DNA from: Desulfovibrio sp. Huiquan2017
Lineage (GTDB): Bacteria; Desulfobacterota; Desulfovibrionia; Desulfovibrionales; Desulfovibrionaceae
Direction of reading: 5' to 3'
Assembly (NCBI RefSeq): GCF_017351175.1
Contig: NZ_JAFMPN010000008.1
Location: 62,001 to 126,000, forward strand
DNA: 64,000 bases
A program made the position numbers and the translations under genes. Positions 1 to 7,831 of the stretch are shown here, piece by piece (position 1 is the stretch's first letter; every line of letters starts with the position of its first letter). The notes under the pieces were generated by a model, which saw nothing but the letters and a program-made list of their open reading frames with translations, was not told the origin of the DNA and made no database searches.

Positions 1-423
1 CACGATACGGCCGGAGCCGCCCGGGAATTCCTGGAGCAGACCGGCCTCGAACCGACCCTCAACCGCATTCTGGTCCTGTCCGCCGTGGTCGCGCACCACC
101 GGCCTGTGACCGCCGGGGAGGTGCACGCCGAGGTCCTGCGTGAGCATAAGCTCAACCGGGTCACGGTCTACCGCATCCTCGACCTGTTGGCCGAGAAGGG
201 CGCGATCAATCGCTTCAACTCGGGCGAACGCGCCCAGCATTACTGCGTGGGCCGGAATCACAGCCACTTCCATTGCACCGCCTGCGGCCGCGTCCGGTGC
301 ATCGCCAACGAAGACCTGCACTTCGACGAATCCGCCGTGGCCGACGCCCTCAATCTGGCCGTCAGCCATGTGGACCTTCACCTTGAGGGTCTCTGCCCCG
401 ACTGCGCCCGCGCAGCGGGGTAG
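1..423 (+). CDS. Fur-family metal-dependent transcriptional regulator (5' end outside window)
   Basis: The reading frame is open from the first base, so the N-terminus lies upstream; an internal GTG at 85 is not a credible start because the helical segment before it (FLEQTGLEPTLNRI) is typical Fur N-terminal sequence. Seen: the winged-helix recognition region with the family signature RVTVYRILDLL, then HSHFHCTACGRV (regulatory-metal histidines plus the first CxxC) and a C-terminal CPDC, the second pair of a structural zinc site. Fur-family proteins repress metal uptake or peroxide genes when metal-loaded. Which subfamily (Fur, Zur or PerR) cannot be decided from the visible part. Two Fur-like boxes occur near 20.4 and 21.1 kb, but no link to this gene is shown. 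Confidence 0.9.
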   Translation, partial: HDTAGAAREFLEQTGLEPTLNRILVLSAVVAHHRPVTAGEVHAEVLREHKLNRVTVYRILDLLAEKGAINRFNSGERAQHYCVGRNHSHFHCTACGRVRCIANEDLHFDESAVADALNLAVSHVDLHLEGLCPDCARAAG

Positions 424-449
424 GCGTGGGGCAGACGTCTCCGACGGCC

Positions 450-600
450 GGGGGAAGGGGAGGAAAAACCTTTGAAAAGGGGCATTCCTCCCCTTCCCCC
501 GGACCCCCATCCCTTCCTTTTCCTAAACTCTTTGTCGCCGCTTCGCGGGCGGGGCATGTAAAAAGCCTTTGGCCAGGAATGAGCCGAAGGCTTTTTACCT
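450..600. repeat. Interspersed intergenic repeat, copy A
   Basis: A 16-base perfect inverted repeat (GGGGGAAGGGGAGGAA at 450-465, its complement at 485-500) encloses CCTTTGAAAAGG. It is followed by a pyrimidine stretch, then TCGCCGCTTCGCGGG and GCATGTAAAAAGCC. The same stem and loop core recurs at 40431-40468, and the TCGCCGCTTCGCGG...GCATAAAAAAGCC part recurs near 43597-43632. All copies lie between genes, which suggests a REP-like family. Confidence 0.6.
560..596 (+). terminator. Hairpin with T-run, possible terminator
   Basis: Arms AAAAAGCCTT (560-569) and AAGGCTTTTT (587-596) give A and T runs on both sides, so it could stop transcription in either direction, most likely that of the Fur-family gene. 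Confidence 0.5.
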
Positions 601-783
601 TTTGAAGGTGGTCTTCACGTCGGCACCGGATGGCGGCTTTCGCAGCCGCACGGAGTCCGGCTGGCGAGGATGGCGTGCCCATGTCTTTTGGGGCGGGCGT
701 TTTGCCGTGGCGCACTGCGTCCGTGTTCTGAGGAGGCGGCCCGATGGAGACTGGGCGGATGCGCTGCAACCGGAAGCCGCGCT

Positions 784-823
784 CAAAAAAAGAAAGGCTC
801 CATGGCGGTGATTGGAGCCTTTC
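784..823 (-). terminator. Minus-strand rho-independent terminator without obvious gene
   Basis: Arms GAAAGGCTCCA (792-802) and TGGAGCCTTTC (813-823), preceded on the plus strand by a run of seven A, which becomes a U-tract for minus-strand RNA. The nearest minus-strand genes already have a terminator at 964-992, so the upstream transcript is unidentified. Confidence 0.55.
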
Positions 824-963
824 GGGGGGAGTCCCCGGCGGGGATTGCCGGGAAAACAATTGTTGTCATTGACCTGTGTGCATAGGCTCACACTTCGTCG
901 GCAAATACAATAGGGGAACTTCCTGTTGTTGGCCCGCTGTTGTGGGAGAATTTCCCGTTCGGC

Positions 964-992
964 AAAAAAAACCGCCCGGCAGGGCCGGGCGG
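964..992 (-). terminator. Terminator of the 1031-1965 gene pair
   Basis: Arms CCGCCCGGC (972-980) and GCCGGGCGG (984-992), loop of three, with eight A at 964-971 giving a U-tract on the minus strand immediately downstream of the stop codon at 1031. Confidence 0.85.
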
Positions 993-1030
993 CGTGAAAT
1001 GGCGGGATGCCGCGGCGGGTTGCCGGGCCG

Positions 1031-1285
1031 TTATTCGCCGAGGAGTTTGCGGGCGATGCTCAGGTCGTAAAGGGCCAGGGGATTGCGGTCGGTGTTTTTC
1101 TCGCGGAACATGGCCGCAGCCGCCTCGATGGCTCCGTAAGCGACCCAGGGATGCTTTTCCCAGATGACCGGTTCGTCTGGGTTGTACAGGCGGAATTCAA
1201 TTTCCCCCTCATTTTCGCGCACATACATGCGCACCTCGGGGTGTTGCAGGGAAGGGGTGTAGTAGACGCCGCGTTCATCTTTCAT
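1031..1285 (-). CDS. Small conserved-type hypothetical protein (84 aa)
   Basis: I do not recognise a family. The product is acidic and soluble, without signal peptide or membrane segment; it opens MKDERGVYYTPSLQH and ends SIARKLLGE. A ribosome binding site (AGGAG) precedes the ATG, and a strong terminator follows the stop. The gene lies 11 bases after the cysteine-cluster gene at 1297-1965 and is probably co-transcribed with it. Existence as a gene is supported by the start signal, the tight spacing and the terminator; function is unknown. Confidence 0.75.
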   Translation of the reverse strand: MKDERGVYYTPSLQHPEVRMYVRENEGEIEFRLYNPDEPVIWEKHPWVAYGAIEAAAAMFREKNTDRNPLALYDLSIARKLLGE

Positions 1286-1296
1286 GGCGTATTCTC

Positions 1297-1965
1297 CTAG
1301 GCTTGGAAGTTGAAGCGGACCGTATCGCCCATGTCGTAGACCTTGACGTTCATGGCGCCGAGCAGGACGCGCAGGGGCCTGCCGAAGAGGAAGTCGTTCA
1401 GCTCTGGGGCCATGCCCGATTTTTCCGGGATCAGCCGGCGCAGCTCCATGTCGTAGACGACCATCTCCTTGAGCGTCTCGCCTGCCTCGCGGTCGCCATC
1501 GCGGGCCGCCTGGACCAGCTCTTCCATGCGTGCCGGGTCGCAGCGGCGGTCGTGCTCGGCCATGAGCTCAAGCAGGGGGTGTCCCTCGGGCAAGAGGTCG
1601 GCGCGGGTCAGTCTGTCCTTTTCGTACATGGCCTGAAGCGGGCCGGTGTCCGCGCAGAACAGGATCTCGCATTCGGCGGGCCGAGTGGCGTAGACCGCGC
1701 AGAGATTGCTCTCGGGACTCAGGTAGATGCAGGTCCAGGCGCCGTCGCGGCCTTTGATCTTGAGCATCTCCGCCGTGAGCGGCACGACCGTGCCCGCGGG
1801 CTGATCGTAAACCCATTCCCCGGCGCGCAGGGTGACGATGTCGGCCAGGGGGATGGTGCCGTCCTGGATGAGCGGAAGGTCCTGTGTGTGGAGGGCCGGG
1901 CCGCCCTTGCGGCAACACTGCCCGCAACGGCTGCATTGCGGCTCGTTAGTGGTTGGAATTTGCAA
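1297..1965 (-). CDS. YkgJ-family cysteine-cluster protein
   Basis: 222 residues. The N-terminus carries CSRCGQCCRKGGP (about residues 10-22), the CxxCxxCC cluster that defines the YkgJ/Fli-like zinc or iron-chelating protein family; further cysteines occur in WTCIYL, SNLCAVY, AECEILFC and RRCDPAR, the usual spacing for this family. The biochemical role of the family is unknown. The gene is divergent from dsrA across a 379-bp gap and leads a two-gene unit with the small gene at 1031-1285. Call by motif; metal binding is inferred. Confidence 0.85.
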   Translation of the reverse strand: MQIPTTNEPQCSRCGQCCRKGGPALHTQDLPLIQDGTIPLADIVTLRAGEWVYDQPAGTVVPLTAEMLKIKGRDGAWTCIYLSPESNLCAVYATRPAECEILFCADTGPLQAMYEKDRLTRADLLPEGHPLLELMAEHDRRCDPARMEELVQAARDGDREAGETLKEMVVYDMELRRLIPEKSGMAPELNDFLFGRPLRVLLGAMNVKVYDMGDTVRFNFQA

Positions 1966-2145
1966 GTTTGTGTTGCTCCTTATACCCTTTTGCGGTAACG
2001 CTTATGGCGGTCCATATCCTGTGCCAAGGGTCCGATACTCCGGCTCGGCCGCGAAGGCAAGGCCGGGAGTGCCGGACAGACCCCGCACCGCAGTGTGCTT
2101 GAAGCTGCAAATTGAGGATTGACAATGGGTTCTTGGATATTTCGG

Positions 2146-2175
2146 TTGACAGAAAACTGAACCGTCCAGTACATT
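2146..2175 (+). promoter_or_regulatory. Probable sigma-70 promoter of dsrAB (P1)
   Basis: TTGACA at 2146-2151, 18 bases, then TACATT at 2170-2175. It would give a leader of roughly 160 bases before dsrA. Confidence 0.55.
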
Positions 2176-2202
2176 GACAGCCCTGCATACCTTGTGAATA
2201 TT
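2174..2202 (+). promoter_or_regulatory. Second overlapping promoter candidate of dsrAB (P2)
   Basis: TTGACA at 2174-2179, 17 bases, AATATT at 2197-2202. The -35 of P2 overlaps the -10 of P1, so the two could not be used at the same instant. Confidence 0.45.
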
Positions 2203-2229
2203 GGCGCAATTGCCGTTATTCCAGGTATT

Positions 2230-2240
2230 TACGTTACGTA
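2230..2240. promoter_or_regulatory. Palindrome in the dsrA leader
   Basis: TACGTTACGTA is a perfect 5-1-5 palindrome located about 30 bases downstream of the P2 -10 box, where a bound repressor would block elongation. No binding protein is known to me. Confidence 0.3.
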
Positions 2241-2344
2241 GGTAAGGCGTCTTGGCTCCGCGTGATTTTTTTCACCATTCACCGGCCCGGGCGCAAAAAA
2301 ATGGTTGATGGCAACATCTTAATCAAACAATGGAGGTTAAGGGA

Positions 2345-3664
2345 ATGGCGAAACACAAAACTCCTATGTTGGATCAGCTGGAGACCGGCCCGTGGCCCAG
2401 CTTCGTATCCGACATCAAACAGGAGGCTGACGCTCGAGCCAAGAACGAGAAGGGTCTGGATTACCAGATTCCCGTCGATTGCCCCGAAGATCTGCTGGGT
2501 GTCCTGGAAATGTCCTACGAGGACGGCGAAACCCACTGGAAGCACGGCGGCATCGTCGGCGTTTTCGGTTACGGCGGCGGCGTCATCGGCCGTTACTGTG
2601 ACCAGCCGGAGAAGTTCCCCGGCGTGGCGCACTTCCACACCGTGCGCGTGGCTCAGCCCAACGGCAAGTGGTACAACACCGAGTTGCTGCGCAACCTGAT
2701 CAAGATTTGGGAGCTTCGTGGTTCCGGTCTGACCAACATGCACGGCGCCACCGGCGACATCGTGTTCCTGGGCACCACCACCCCGCAGCTTGAGGAAATT
2801 TTCTGGGAACTGACTCACGACCTGGAAATCGACCTTGGCGGCTCCGGCTCCAACCTGCGTACCCCCGCCACCTGCCTCGGCATGTCCCGCTGCGAGTACG
2901 CTTGTTACGATACGCAGGAGCTGTGCTACAACCTGACCCAGGAATACCAGGACGAGCTCCATCGCCCGGCGTTCCCCTACAAGTTCAAGTTCAAGTTCGA
3001 CGGTTGCCCCAACGGTTGCGTGGCCGCCATCGCCCGTTCCGACCTTTCCTTCATCGGTACCTGGAAAGACCAGATCAAGGTTGACCAGGAAGCCGTGGCC
3101 GCCTACGTCGGCGGCGAGATCGCTCCCAACGCCGGTGCCCACGCGGGCCGCGACTGGGGTGCGTTCGACATCCAGAAGGAAGTCGTGGACCTGTGTCCTT
3201 CCAAGTGCATCACCTACGCCGACGGCAAACTGACCATCGACGACAAGGAATGCGTCCGCTGCATGCACTGCATCAACACCATGCCTCGCGCGCTGAAGGT
3301 CGGCGACGAGCGCGGTTGTTCTGTCCTGTGCGGCGCCAAGGCCCCCATCCTCGACGGTCCCCAGATGGGCTCTCTCCTGGTTCCCTTCATGGAAGTGAAC
3401 AAGGAAGACGACTACCAGTCCATTAAGGATCTCATCGAGAACATCTGGGATTGGTGGATGGAAGAAGGCAAGAACCGTGAGCGCATCGGTGAGACCATGA
3501 AGCGTCTCGGCATGTCCGCTCTGATCGATGCCGCCGGCGTGCCCGTCGATCCCCGTCAGGTTCAGGAGCCTCGTCACAACCCCTACATCTTCTGGAAAGC
3601 CGAAGATGTCGAAGGTGGTTGGGATCGCGACATCAACGATTTCCGCAAGCGTCACCAGCGCTAA
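2345..3664 (+). CDS. dsrA: Dissimilatory sulfite reductase alpha subunit
   Basis: 439 residues, the normal length. DsrAB reduces sulfite to a protein-bound trisulfide on DsrC in the cytoplasm, the terminal step of sulfate respiration. The sirohaem/[4Fe-4S] cysteines are at 177 and 183 (CLGMSRC) and 221 and 225 (CPNGC), the same positions as known for D. vulgaris DsrA, and a ferredoxin-type insert carries CPSKC and CVRCMHC. The ATG at 2345 is chosen over an in-frame ATG at 2330 because GGAGG at 2331-2335 then sits at normal distance, and MAKHKTPMLDQLE is the usual N-terminus. dsrB follows after 18 bases. High confidence. Confidence 0.98.
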   Translation: MAKHKTPMLDQLETGPWPSFVSDIKQEADARAKNEKGLDYQIPVDCPEDLLGVLEMSYEDGETHWKHGGIVGVFGYGGGVIGRYCDQPEKFPGVAHFHTVRVAQPNGKWYNTELLRNLIKIWELRGSGLTNMHGATGDIVFLGTTTPQLEEIFWELTHDLEIDLGGSGSNLRTPATCLGMSRCEYACYDTQELCYNLTQEYQDELHRPAFPYKFKFKFDGCPNGCVAAIARSDLSFIGTWKDQIKVDQEAVAAYVGGEIAPNAGAHAGRDWGAFDIQKEVVDLCPSKCITYADGKLTIDDKECVRCMHCINTMPRALKVGDERGCSVLCGAKAPILDGPQMGSLLVPFMEVNKEDDYQSIKDLIENIWDWWMEEGKNRERIGETMKRLGMSALIDAAGVPVDPRQVQEPRHNPYIFWKAEDVEGGWDRDINDFRKRHQR

Positions 3665-3682
3665 AAAGAGGAGTGTATCGAT

Positions 3683-4828
3683 ATGGCTTTTATTTCTTCT
3701 GGGTACAATCCCGCTAAACCGATGGAAGGTCGGATTTCCGACATCGGTCCTCGTCACTTCGGCGAGTACCTGCCCCCGGTTATCAAAGAAAACTTTGGTA
3801 AATGGGACTACCATGAGATCATCGAGCCCGGCATCCTGCTGCACGTGGCCCAGTCCGGCGACAAGACCTATACGGTCCGCGCCGGTACCGCCCGCCTGAT
3901 GTCGGTCACCCACATCGGTGAAATCTGCGACATCGCCGACAAGTTCTCCGGCGGCTACGTCCGTTTCACCACTCGTAACAACCTCGAATTCCAGGTCGAG
4001 ACCGAAGAGGCCGCCAAGGAACTGAAGTCCTTCCTGAACGACCAGAAGTTCCCCGGCGGAGCGCACAAGTTCCCGGTCGGCGGCACCGGCGCCGGTGTGA
4101 CGAACATCGTCCACACCCAGGGGTGGGTCCACTGCCACACCCCGGCCACCGACGCCTCCGGTACCGTCAAGGCCACCATGGACGTCGTTTTCGATGACTT
4201 CCAGAGCATGAAGCTGCCCGCTCCGGTGCGCATCTCCATGGCCTGCTGCCTGAACATGTGCGGCGCCGTGCACTGCTCCGACATCGCCATCCTGGGCATC
4301 CACCGCAAGCCGCCGCTGCTGGACCACAAGTATCTCGACAACCTGTGCGAGATTCCCCTGGCCGTGGCCGCCTGCCCCACCGGCGCAGTGCGCCCGTCCA
4401 AGATCGAGATCGACGGCGAGACCTACAAGACCGTTGCGGTCAAGCAGGAACGCTGCATGTTCTGCGGCAACTGCTACACCATGTGCCCCTCCATGCCCCT
4501 GGCGGACAAGGACGGCGACGGTATCGCCCTGATGGTTGGCGGCAAGATCTCCAACCGCATCACCAAGCCGGCCTTCTCCAAGGTCGTGGTCCCCTTCATC
4601 CCCAACGAGCCGCCTCGCTGGCCCACGATGACCAAGGTGATCAAGAAGATCCTCGACACCTACGCCGCGGATGCCAACAAGTACGAACGCCTGGGCGACT
4701 GGGCCAACCGCATCGGTTGGGAACGTTTCTTCGAGAAATGTGAGCTGCCCTTCTCCGAGCACCTGATCGATGACTTCCGTGATCCGGCGTACTACACTTG
4801 GCGCCAGACCACGCAGTTCAAGTGGTAG
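3683..4828 (+). CDS. dsrB: Dissimilatory sulfite reductase beta subunit
   Basis: 381 residues. It forms the alpha2beta2 core with DsrA; the beta subunit holds the catalytically active sirohaem. Cysteines 151, 188, 189 and 193 (CCLNMC motif) match the cluster/sirohaem ligands of known DsrB, and the ferredoxin domain is visible as ACPTGAV and [17 protein letters not shown] precedes the ATG. A strong hairpin lies between its stop and dsrD. High confidence. Confidence 0.98.
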   Translation: MAFISSGYNPAKPMEGRISDIGPRHFGEYLPPVIKENFGKWDYHEIIEPGILLHVAQSGDKTYTVRAGTARLMSVTHIGEICDIADKFSGGYVRFTTRNNLEFQVETEEAAKELKSFLNDQKFPGGAHKFPVGGTGAGVTNIVHTQGWVHCHTPATDASGTVKATMDVVFDDFQSMKLPAPVRISMACCLNMCGAVHCSDIAILGIHRKPPLLDHKYLDNLCEIPLAVAACPTGAVRPSKIEIDGETYKTVAVKQERCMFCGNCYTMCPSMPLADKDGDGIALMVGGKISNRITKPAFSKVVVPFIPNEPPRWPTMTKVIKKILDTYAADANKYERLGDWANRIGWERFFEKCELPFSEHLIDDFRDPAYYTWRQTTQFKW

Positions 4829-4839
4829 AATAATGATAA

Positions 4840-4868
4840 ACCGGGGCGCGGCCTGGCCGCGCCCCGGT
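4840..4868 (+). terminator. Strong dsrB-dsrD intergenic hairpin (attenuator or RNA-stability element)
   Basis: Perfect 13-base arms (4840-4852 and 4856-4868, ACCGGGGCGCGGC and complement) with a three-base loop. No T-run follows; instead the dsrD ribosome binding site AAAGGAGG begins about seven bases later, so it is more likely a 3'-end stabiliser for dsrAB mRNA or a partial terminator than a full stop. Confidence 0.7.
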
Positions 4869-4887
4869 CTAAACAAAGGAGGCCGTC

Positions 4888-5136
4888 ATGGCACTCGATC
4901 CTGAAGCCGGCAAGGCTGAAATCCTTAAATTCTGCGAAGAGAAGTCTAACACCAAGACGAAATTCTACTTCAATGATTTCACTAAGCTTTTCCCCGACGA
5001 GAAAAGCCGCGCTGTCAAAAAACTCCTGACCGAGCTGGTTCAGGAAGAAAAAATGGTGTTCTGGTCCTCCGGGTCCACCACCATGTACGGTCTGGCCGGT
5101 GTCGGCAAGCAGGCCGCTTCCGAGGGCGAAGGCTAG
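4888..5136 (+). CDS. dsrD: DsrD, allosteric activator of DsrAB
   Basis: 82 residues, slightly longer than the roughly 78 usual for the family. The protein is a small winged-helix fold that in other sulfate reducers has been shown to stimulate DsrAB rather than bind DNA. The conserved core is present (KFYFNDFTKLFPDEK and VFWSSGSTTMYGL). AAAGGAGG precedes the ATG. It follows dsrB after the 4840-4868 hairpin and ends at a terminator, so its level may be set separately from dsrAB. Confidence 0.95.
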   Translation: MALDPEAGKAEILKFCEEKSNTKTKFYFNDFTKLFPDEKSRAVKKLLTELVQEEKMVFWSSGSTTMYGLAGVGKQAASEGEG

Positions 5137-5158
5137 TCCTTCGTTTCTTTTGGTTTTC

Positions 5159-5200
5159 AAGCCTTGCCCTCGTCTCCAGGATGACGGGCAAGGCTTTCTT
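5159..5200 (+). terminator. dsrD terminator
   Basis: Arms AAGCCTTGCCC (5159-5169) and GGGCAAGGCTT (5187-5197, extended inward with a bulge), followed by TTCTT. It separates dsrABD from cbiA, yet the cbiA start lies only 15 bases further, so read-through probably feeds cbiA. Confidence 0.75.
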
Positions 5201-5214
5201 GGTTACAAGGACCT

Positions 5215-6615
5215 GTGCGCAACGTGGCGAATCCTATCCCCCGTATACTCCTGGCCGGACTGTCCGGCGGCACCGGCAAGACCATCGTCTCTCTGGCGTT
5301 GGTCCGCGCTTTCACGCGTCGCGGCCGGACCGTGGCCCCGTTCAAAAAGGGCCCGGATTACATCGACGCCCAGTGGCTCGGCTTGGCCGCGGACCGGTCA
5401 TGCTCGAACCTTGACCCGTTTTTCCATTCCAGAGACGTCATCCGTTCCGTGTTCTTCCATAAGTCCCGGGGCGCGGACGTCAGTCTCATTGAAGGCAACC
5501 GGGGGTTGTTTGACGGCATGGACGAGTGGGGCTCCTGTTCCAGCGCCGAACTGGCCCGTATGCTCGACGCGCCGGTGGCCCTGGTCATCGACTGCACCAA
5601 GATGACCCGCACTGTGGCCGCCATCGTCCAAGGGTGCGCCGGATTCGAGCCCGGCCTGAACCTGGCGGGCGTCATCCTCAACCGCACGGCGGGCGAACGG
5701 CATCGCGCCGTGCTGCGCCGCTCCATGGAAACTTACAGCGATGTGCCCGTGCTCGGCATGCTCCCCAAGATGGGCCGGAATCCCATCCCCGAGCGGCACA
5801 TGGGGCTCATGTCCGATCAGGAATACGACGGGGCCGCCCATCTGGACGCCTTGGCCGATCTGGCCGAGGATTGGCTGGACCTGGACGGGCTTCTGGCGGC
5901 GGCGGACGCGGCTCCGGAGTTCGGCCCCGAGCCCGGCCCGATCTTCCCCGGCTCGGCGGTCCCCAAGGCCGCGCGCATCGGCTACGTCCGCGATGCGGCC
6001 CTGTGGTTCTATTATCCCGAGAACCTGGAGGCCCTGGAGCACGCCGGGGCCGAACTGGTCCGGTTGAGCTTGCTGGACGGCGAACCCTGGCCCGAGATTG
6101 ACGGGTTGTACCTGGGCGGCGGATTCCCCGAGGTTTTTGCCGAGCGCATCGCGGCCAACCAGCCTGCGCTCCGGTACCTTCGCTCCCTGGCCGAGGCGGG
6201 CATGCCCATCTACGCCGAGTGCGGCGGGTTCATGGTCCTGTGCGACGCCTTGGAGATCGACGGGCGAACCCACGCCATGGCGGGCGTCTTTCCCCTGACC
6301 ACCACCTTCTGCCCCCGTCCCCAGGGGCTTGGCTACACCGAGGCCGAGGTGGTCGAGGACACGGTTTTCTTTCCCCGGGGCGAGCGCGTTCTGGGACACG
6401 AGTTTCATTACTCCATGTGCGTATCCGATGGCGCGGCGGAGCTGCGCCACGGGCTGCGTATGCTGCGCGGCCAGGGGAGCGCATTGGGCCGGGACGGCTT
6501 TCTGCATAAAAATACCTGGGCCGGGTACAATCACATCCACGCCCTGGCCGCGCCCGGCTGGGCCGAGCGGTTCGTGGCCGCCGCGGCCGCCCGGCGACGG
6601 GGCGGGGCGCGGTAA
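5215..6615 (+). CDS. cbiA: Cobyrinate a,c-diamide synthase family amidotransferase
   Basis: 466 residues. N-terminal ATP-binding domain with P-loop LSGGTGKT (about 14-21) and FKKGPDYID; C-terminal class I glutamine amidotransferase-like domain with nucleophile region YAECGGFMVLC and LYLGGGFPE, ending in the HIH-type motif NHIHALA. The family amidates the a and c carboxylates of cobyrinate or of sirohaem-type rings. A cbiA/cobB-type gene after dsrABD is a recurring arrangement in Desulfovibrio, and sulfite reductase there contains amidated sirohaem, so modification of the DsrAB cofactor is a reasonable inference. The start used is GTG at 5215; a later in-frame start cannot be excluded. Confidence 0.92.
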   Translation: MRNVANPIPRILLAGLSGGTGKTIVSLALVRAFTRRGRTVAPFKKGPDYIDAQWLGLAADRSCSNLDPFFHSRDVIRSVFFHKSRGADVSLIEGNRGLFDGMDEWGSCSSAELARMLDAPVALVIDCTKMTRTVAAIVQGCAGFEPGLNLAGVILNRTAGERHRAVLRRSMETYSDVPVLGMLPKMGRNPIPERHMGLMSDQEYDGAAHLDALADLAEDWLDLDGLLAAADAAPEFGPEPGPIFPGSAVPKAARIGYVRDAALWFYYPENLEALEHAGAELVRLSLLDGEPWPEIDGLYLGGGFPEVFAERIAANQPALRYLRSLAEAGMPIYAECGGFMVLCDALEIDGRTHAMAGVFPLTTTFCPRPQGLGYTEAEVVEDTVFFPRGERVLGHEFHYSMCVSDGAAELRHGLRMLRGQGSALGRDGFLHKNTWAGYNHIHALAAPGWAERFVAAAAARRRGGAR

Positions 6616-6692
6616 ATTTCTTGTTCGGCACGGTCTTTCGTGAGACACTGCCGGTACACAATCACCCACTCCTACAAGCGAGTATTATAATC

Positions 6693-7823
6693 ATGAGCAT
6701 ACCGTTCATTGACCTGAAAACGCAGTACAGACAGATTGAAGATCAGATTAAAAACAATATCGAGGGCGTGCTGGAACACGGCGCCTACGTCATGGGTCCG
6801 GAGATCGGCGAACTCGAGACCACCCTGGCCAAGTACACCGGGGTGTCCCACGCCGTGAGCTGCTCCTCGGGTACCGACGCCCTGCTCATGGCCCTCATGG
6901 CCCTGGGCGTGGGGCCGGGCGACGCGGTCTTCACCACGCCGTTCACCTTCATCGCCACGGCCGAGGTGGTCGCCCTGCTCGGCGCGACCCCGATTTTCGT
7001 GGACATTGATCCCGTGACCTTCAACATCGACGCCGACGACCTGCGGCGCAAGATCCGCGACGTCAAGGAAAACCGCACGGACCTCAAGGCCCGGGGCGTC
7101 ATCACCGTGGACCTCTTCGGCCAGCCCGCCGACTACGACGCCATTGAGCCCCTGGTCCACAATTCCGGCCTGTTCCTGGTGGTGGACGCGGCCCAGTCCT
7201 TCGGGGCGACGTACAAAGGGCGGTCCGTATGCTCCCTGGGCGACCTGGCCTGCACCTCCTTCTTCCCGGCCAAACCGCTCGGCTGCTACGGTGACGGCGG
7301 CATGGTCTTCGCCCGCAACGAGGCGCTGCACAAGCTGTTGGTCTCCATCCGCGTGCACGGCATGGGCAAGGACCGCTACGACAACGACCGGTTGGGCCTG
7401 ACCGCCCGCATGGACTCCATGCAGGCTGCCGTGCTCCTGGCCAAGTTCGGGATTTTCCCCGGCGAAATCGAGAAGCGTCAGGAAGTGGCCGCCCGTTATG
7501 CCGAACTGCTGTCCGAAGTGGACGGCCTGACGCCGCCGTCCGTGCCCGAGGGCAACGTTTCGGTCTGGGCGCAGTACTGCGTCCTGGCCCGGGACACCGA
7601 GCAGCGTACCGAAGTCATGGAACGGCTGGCCGAGGCGTCCATCCCGTCGGGCATTTACTATCCCAAGCCGCTGCATCTCCAGAAGGCGTTCGCCTACCTC
7701 GGCTACAAGCTCGGCGATTTCCCGGTGTCCGAGGACGCTGCCTCGCGCATCTTCGCTTTGCCCATGCATCCCTACCTGACCGCCGAGGATCAGGAAACCA
7801 TCGTCAAGGCCCTCAAGGGATAG
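6693..7823 (+). CDS. DegT/DnrJ/EryC1/StrS-family sugar aminotransferase
   Basis: 376 residues from ATG 6693; this start gives the family's usual N-terminus IPFIDLKTQYRQI, so a 24-codon in-frame extension is rejected. PLP-dependent fold type I: cofactor-phosphate region SCSSGTDALLMAL, the Asp/Gln pair VVDAAQSFG, and the lysine that forms the Schiff base in SFFPAKPLGCYGDGG. Such enzymes aminate keto-sugars for surface glycans; the sequence resembles the WbpE/PglE-type 3- or 4-aminotransferases. Its partners (dehydrogenase, acetyltransferase) are not in the window, although a NeuB-like gene lies 10 kb away. Substrate unknown. Confidence 0.92.
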   Translation: MSIPFIDLKTQYRQIEDQIKNNIEGVLEHGAYVMGPEIGELETTLAKYTGVSHAVSCSSGTDALLMALMALGVGPGDAVFTTPFTFIATAEVVALLGATPIFVDIDPVTFNIDADDLRRKIRDVKENRTDLKARGVITVDLFGQPADYDAIEPLVHNSGLFLVVDAAQSFGATYKGRSVCSLGDLACTSFFPAKPLGCYGDGGMVFARNEALHKLLVSIRVHGMGKDRYDNDRLGLTARMDSMQAAVLLAKFGIFPGEIEKRQEVAARYAELLSEVDGLTPPSVPEGNVSVWAQYCVLARDTEQRTEVMERLAEASIPSGIYYPKPLHLQKAFAYLGYKLGDFPVSEDAASRIFALPMHPYLTAEDQETIVKALKG

Positions 7824-7831
7824 GGGAGCGC

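Larger units (their letters stand above)
424..1030. other. 607-bp non-coding gap with repeat and three hairpins
   Basis: No convincing gene. It holds a long inverted repeat (450-500) followed by a sequence shared with two other gaps, a terminator-like hairpin (560-596), a minus-strand terminator with no obvious upstream gene (784-823), and the terminator of the 1031-1965 gene pair (964-992). The frame at 569-811 (80 codons) starts within the first hairpin, has no ribosome binding site I can see and is rich in Arg/Trp, so I do not call it. Confidence 0.6.
1966..2344. other. 379-bp divergent control region of dsrA and the YkgJ-family gene
   Basis: No gene. It contains three TTGACA boxes (2119-2124, 2146-2151, 2174-2179), a TTGTGAATA half-site at about 2193-2201 reminiscent of Rex/CRP-type sites, the short palindrome at 2230-2240, and an AT-rich leader before the dsrA ribosome binding site. 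Confidence 0.6.

Noticed and set aside
569-811. 80-codon frame starting in a hairpin
   Set aside because: No ribosome binding site, starts within a terminator-like stem and lies in a repeat-bearing gap.
2279-4876. 865-codon open frame on the minus strand opposite dsrAB
   Set aside because: Shadow frame: dsrA and dsrB on the other strand have full family matches, start signals and cofactor motifs; the minus frame is His/Gly/Val-rich with no recognisable domain.
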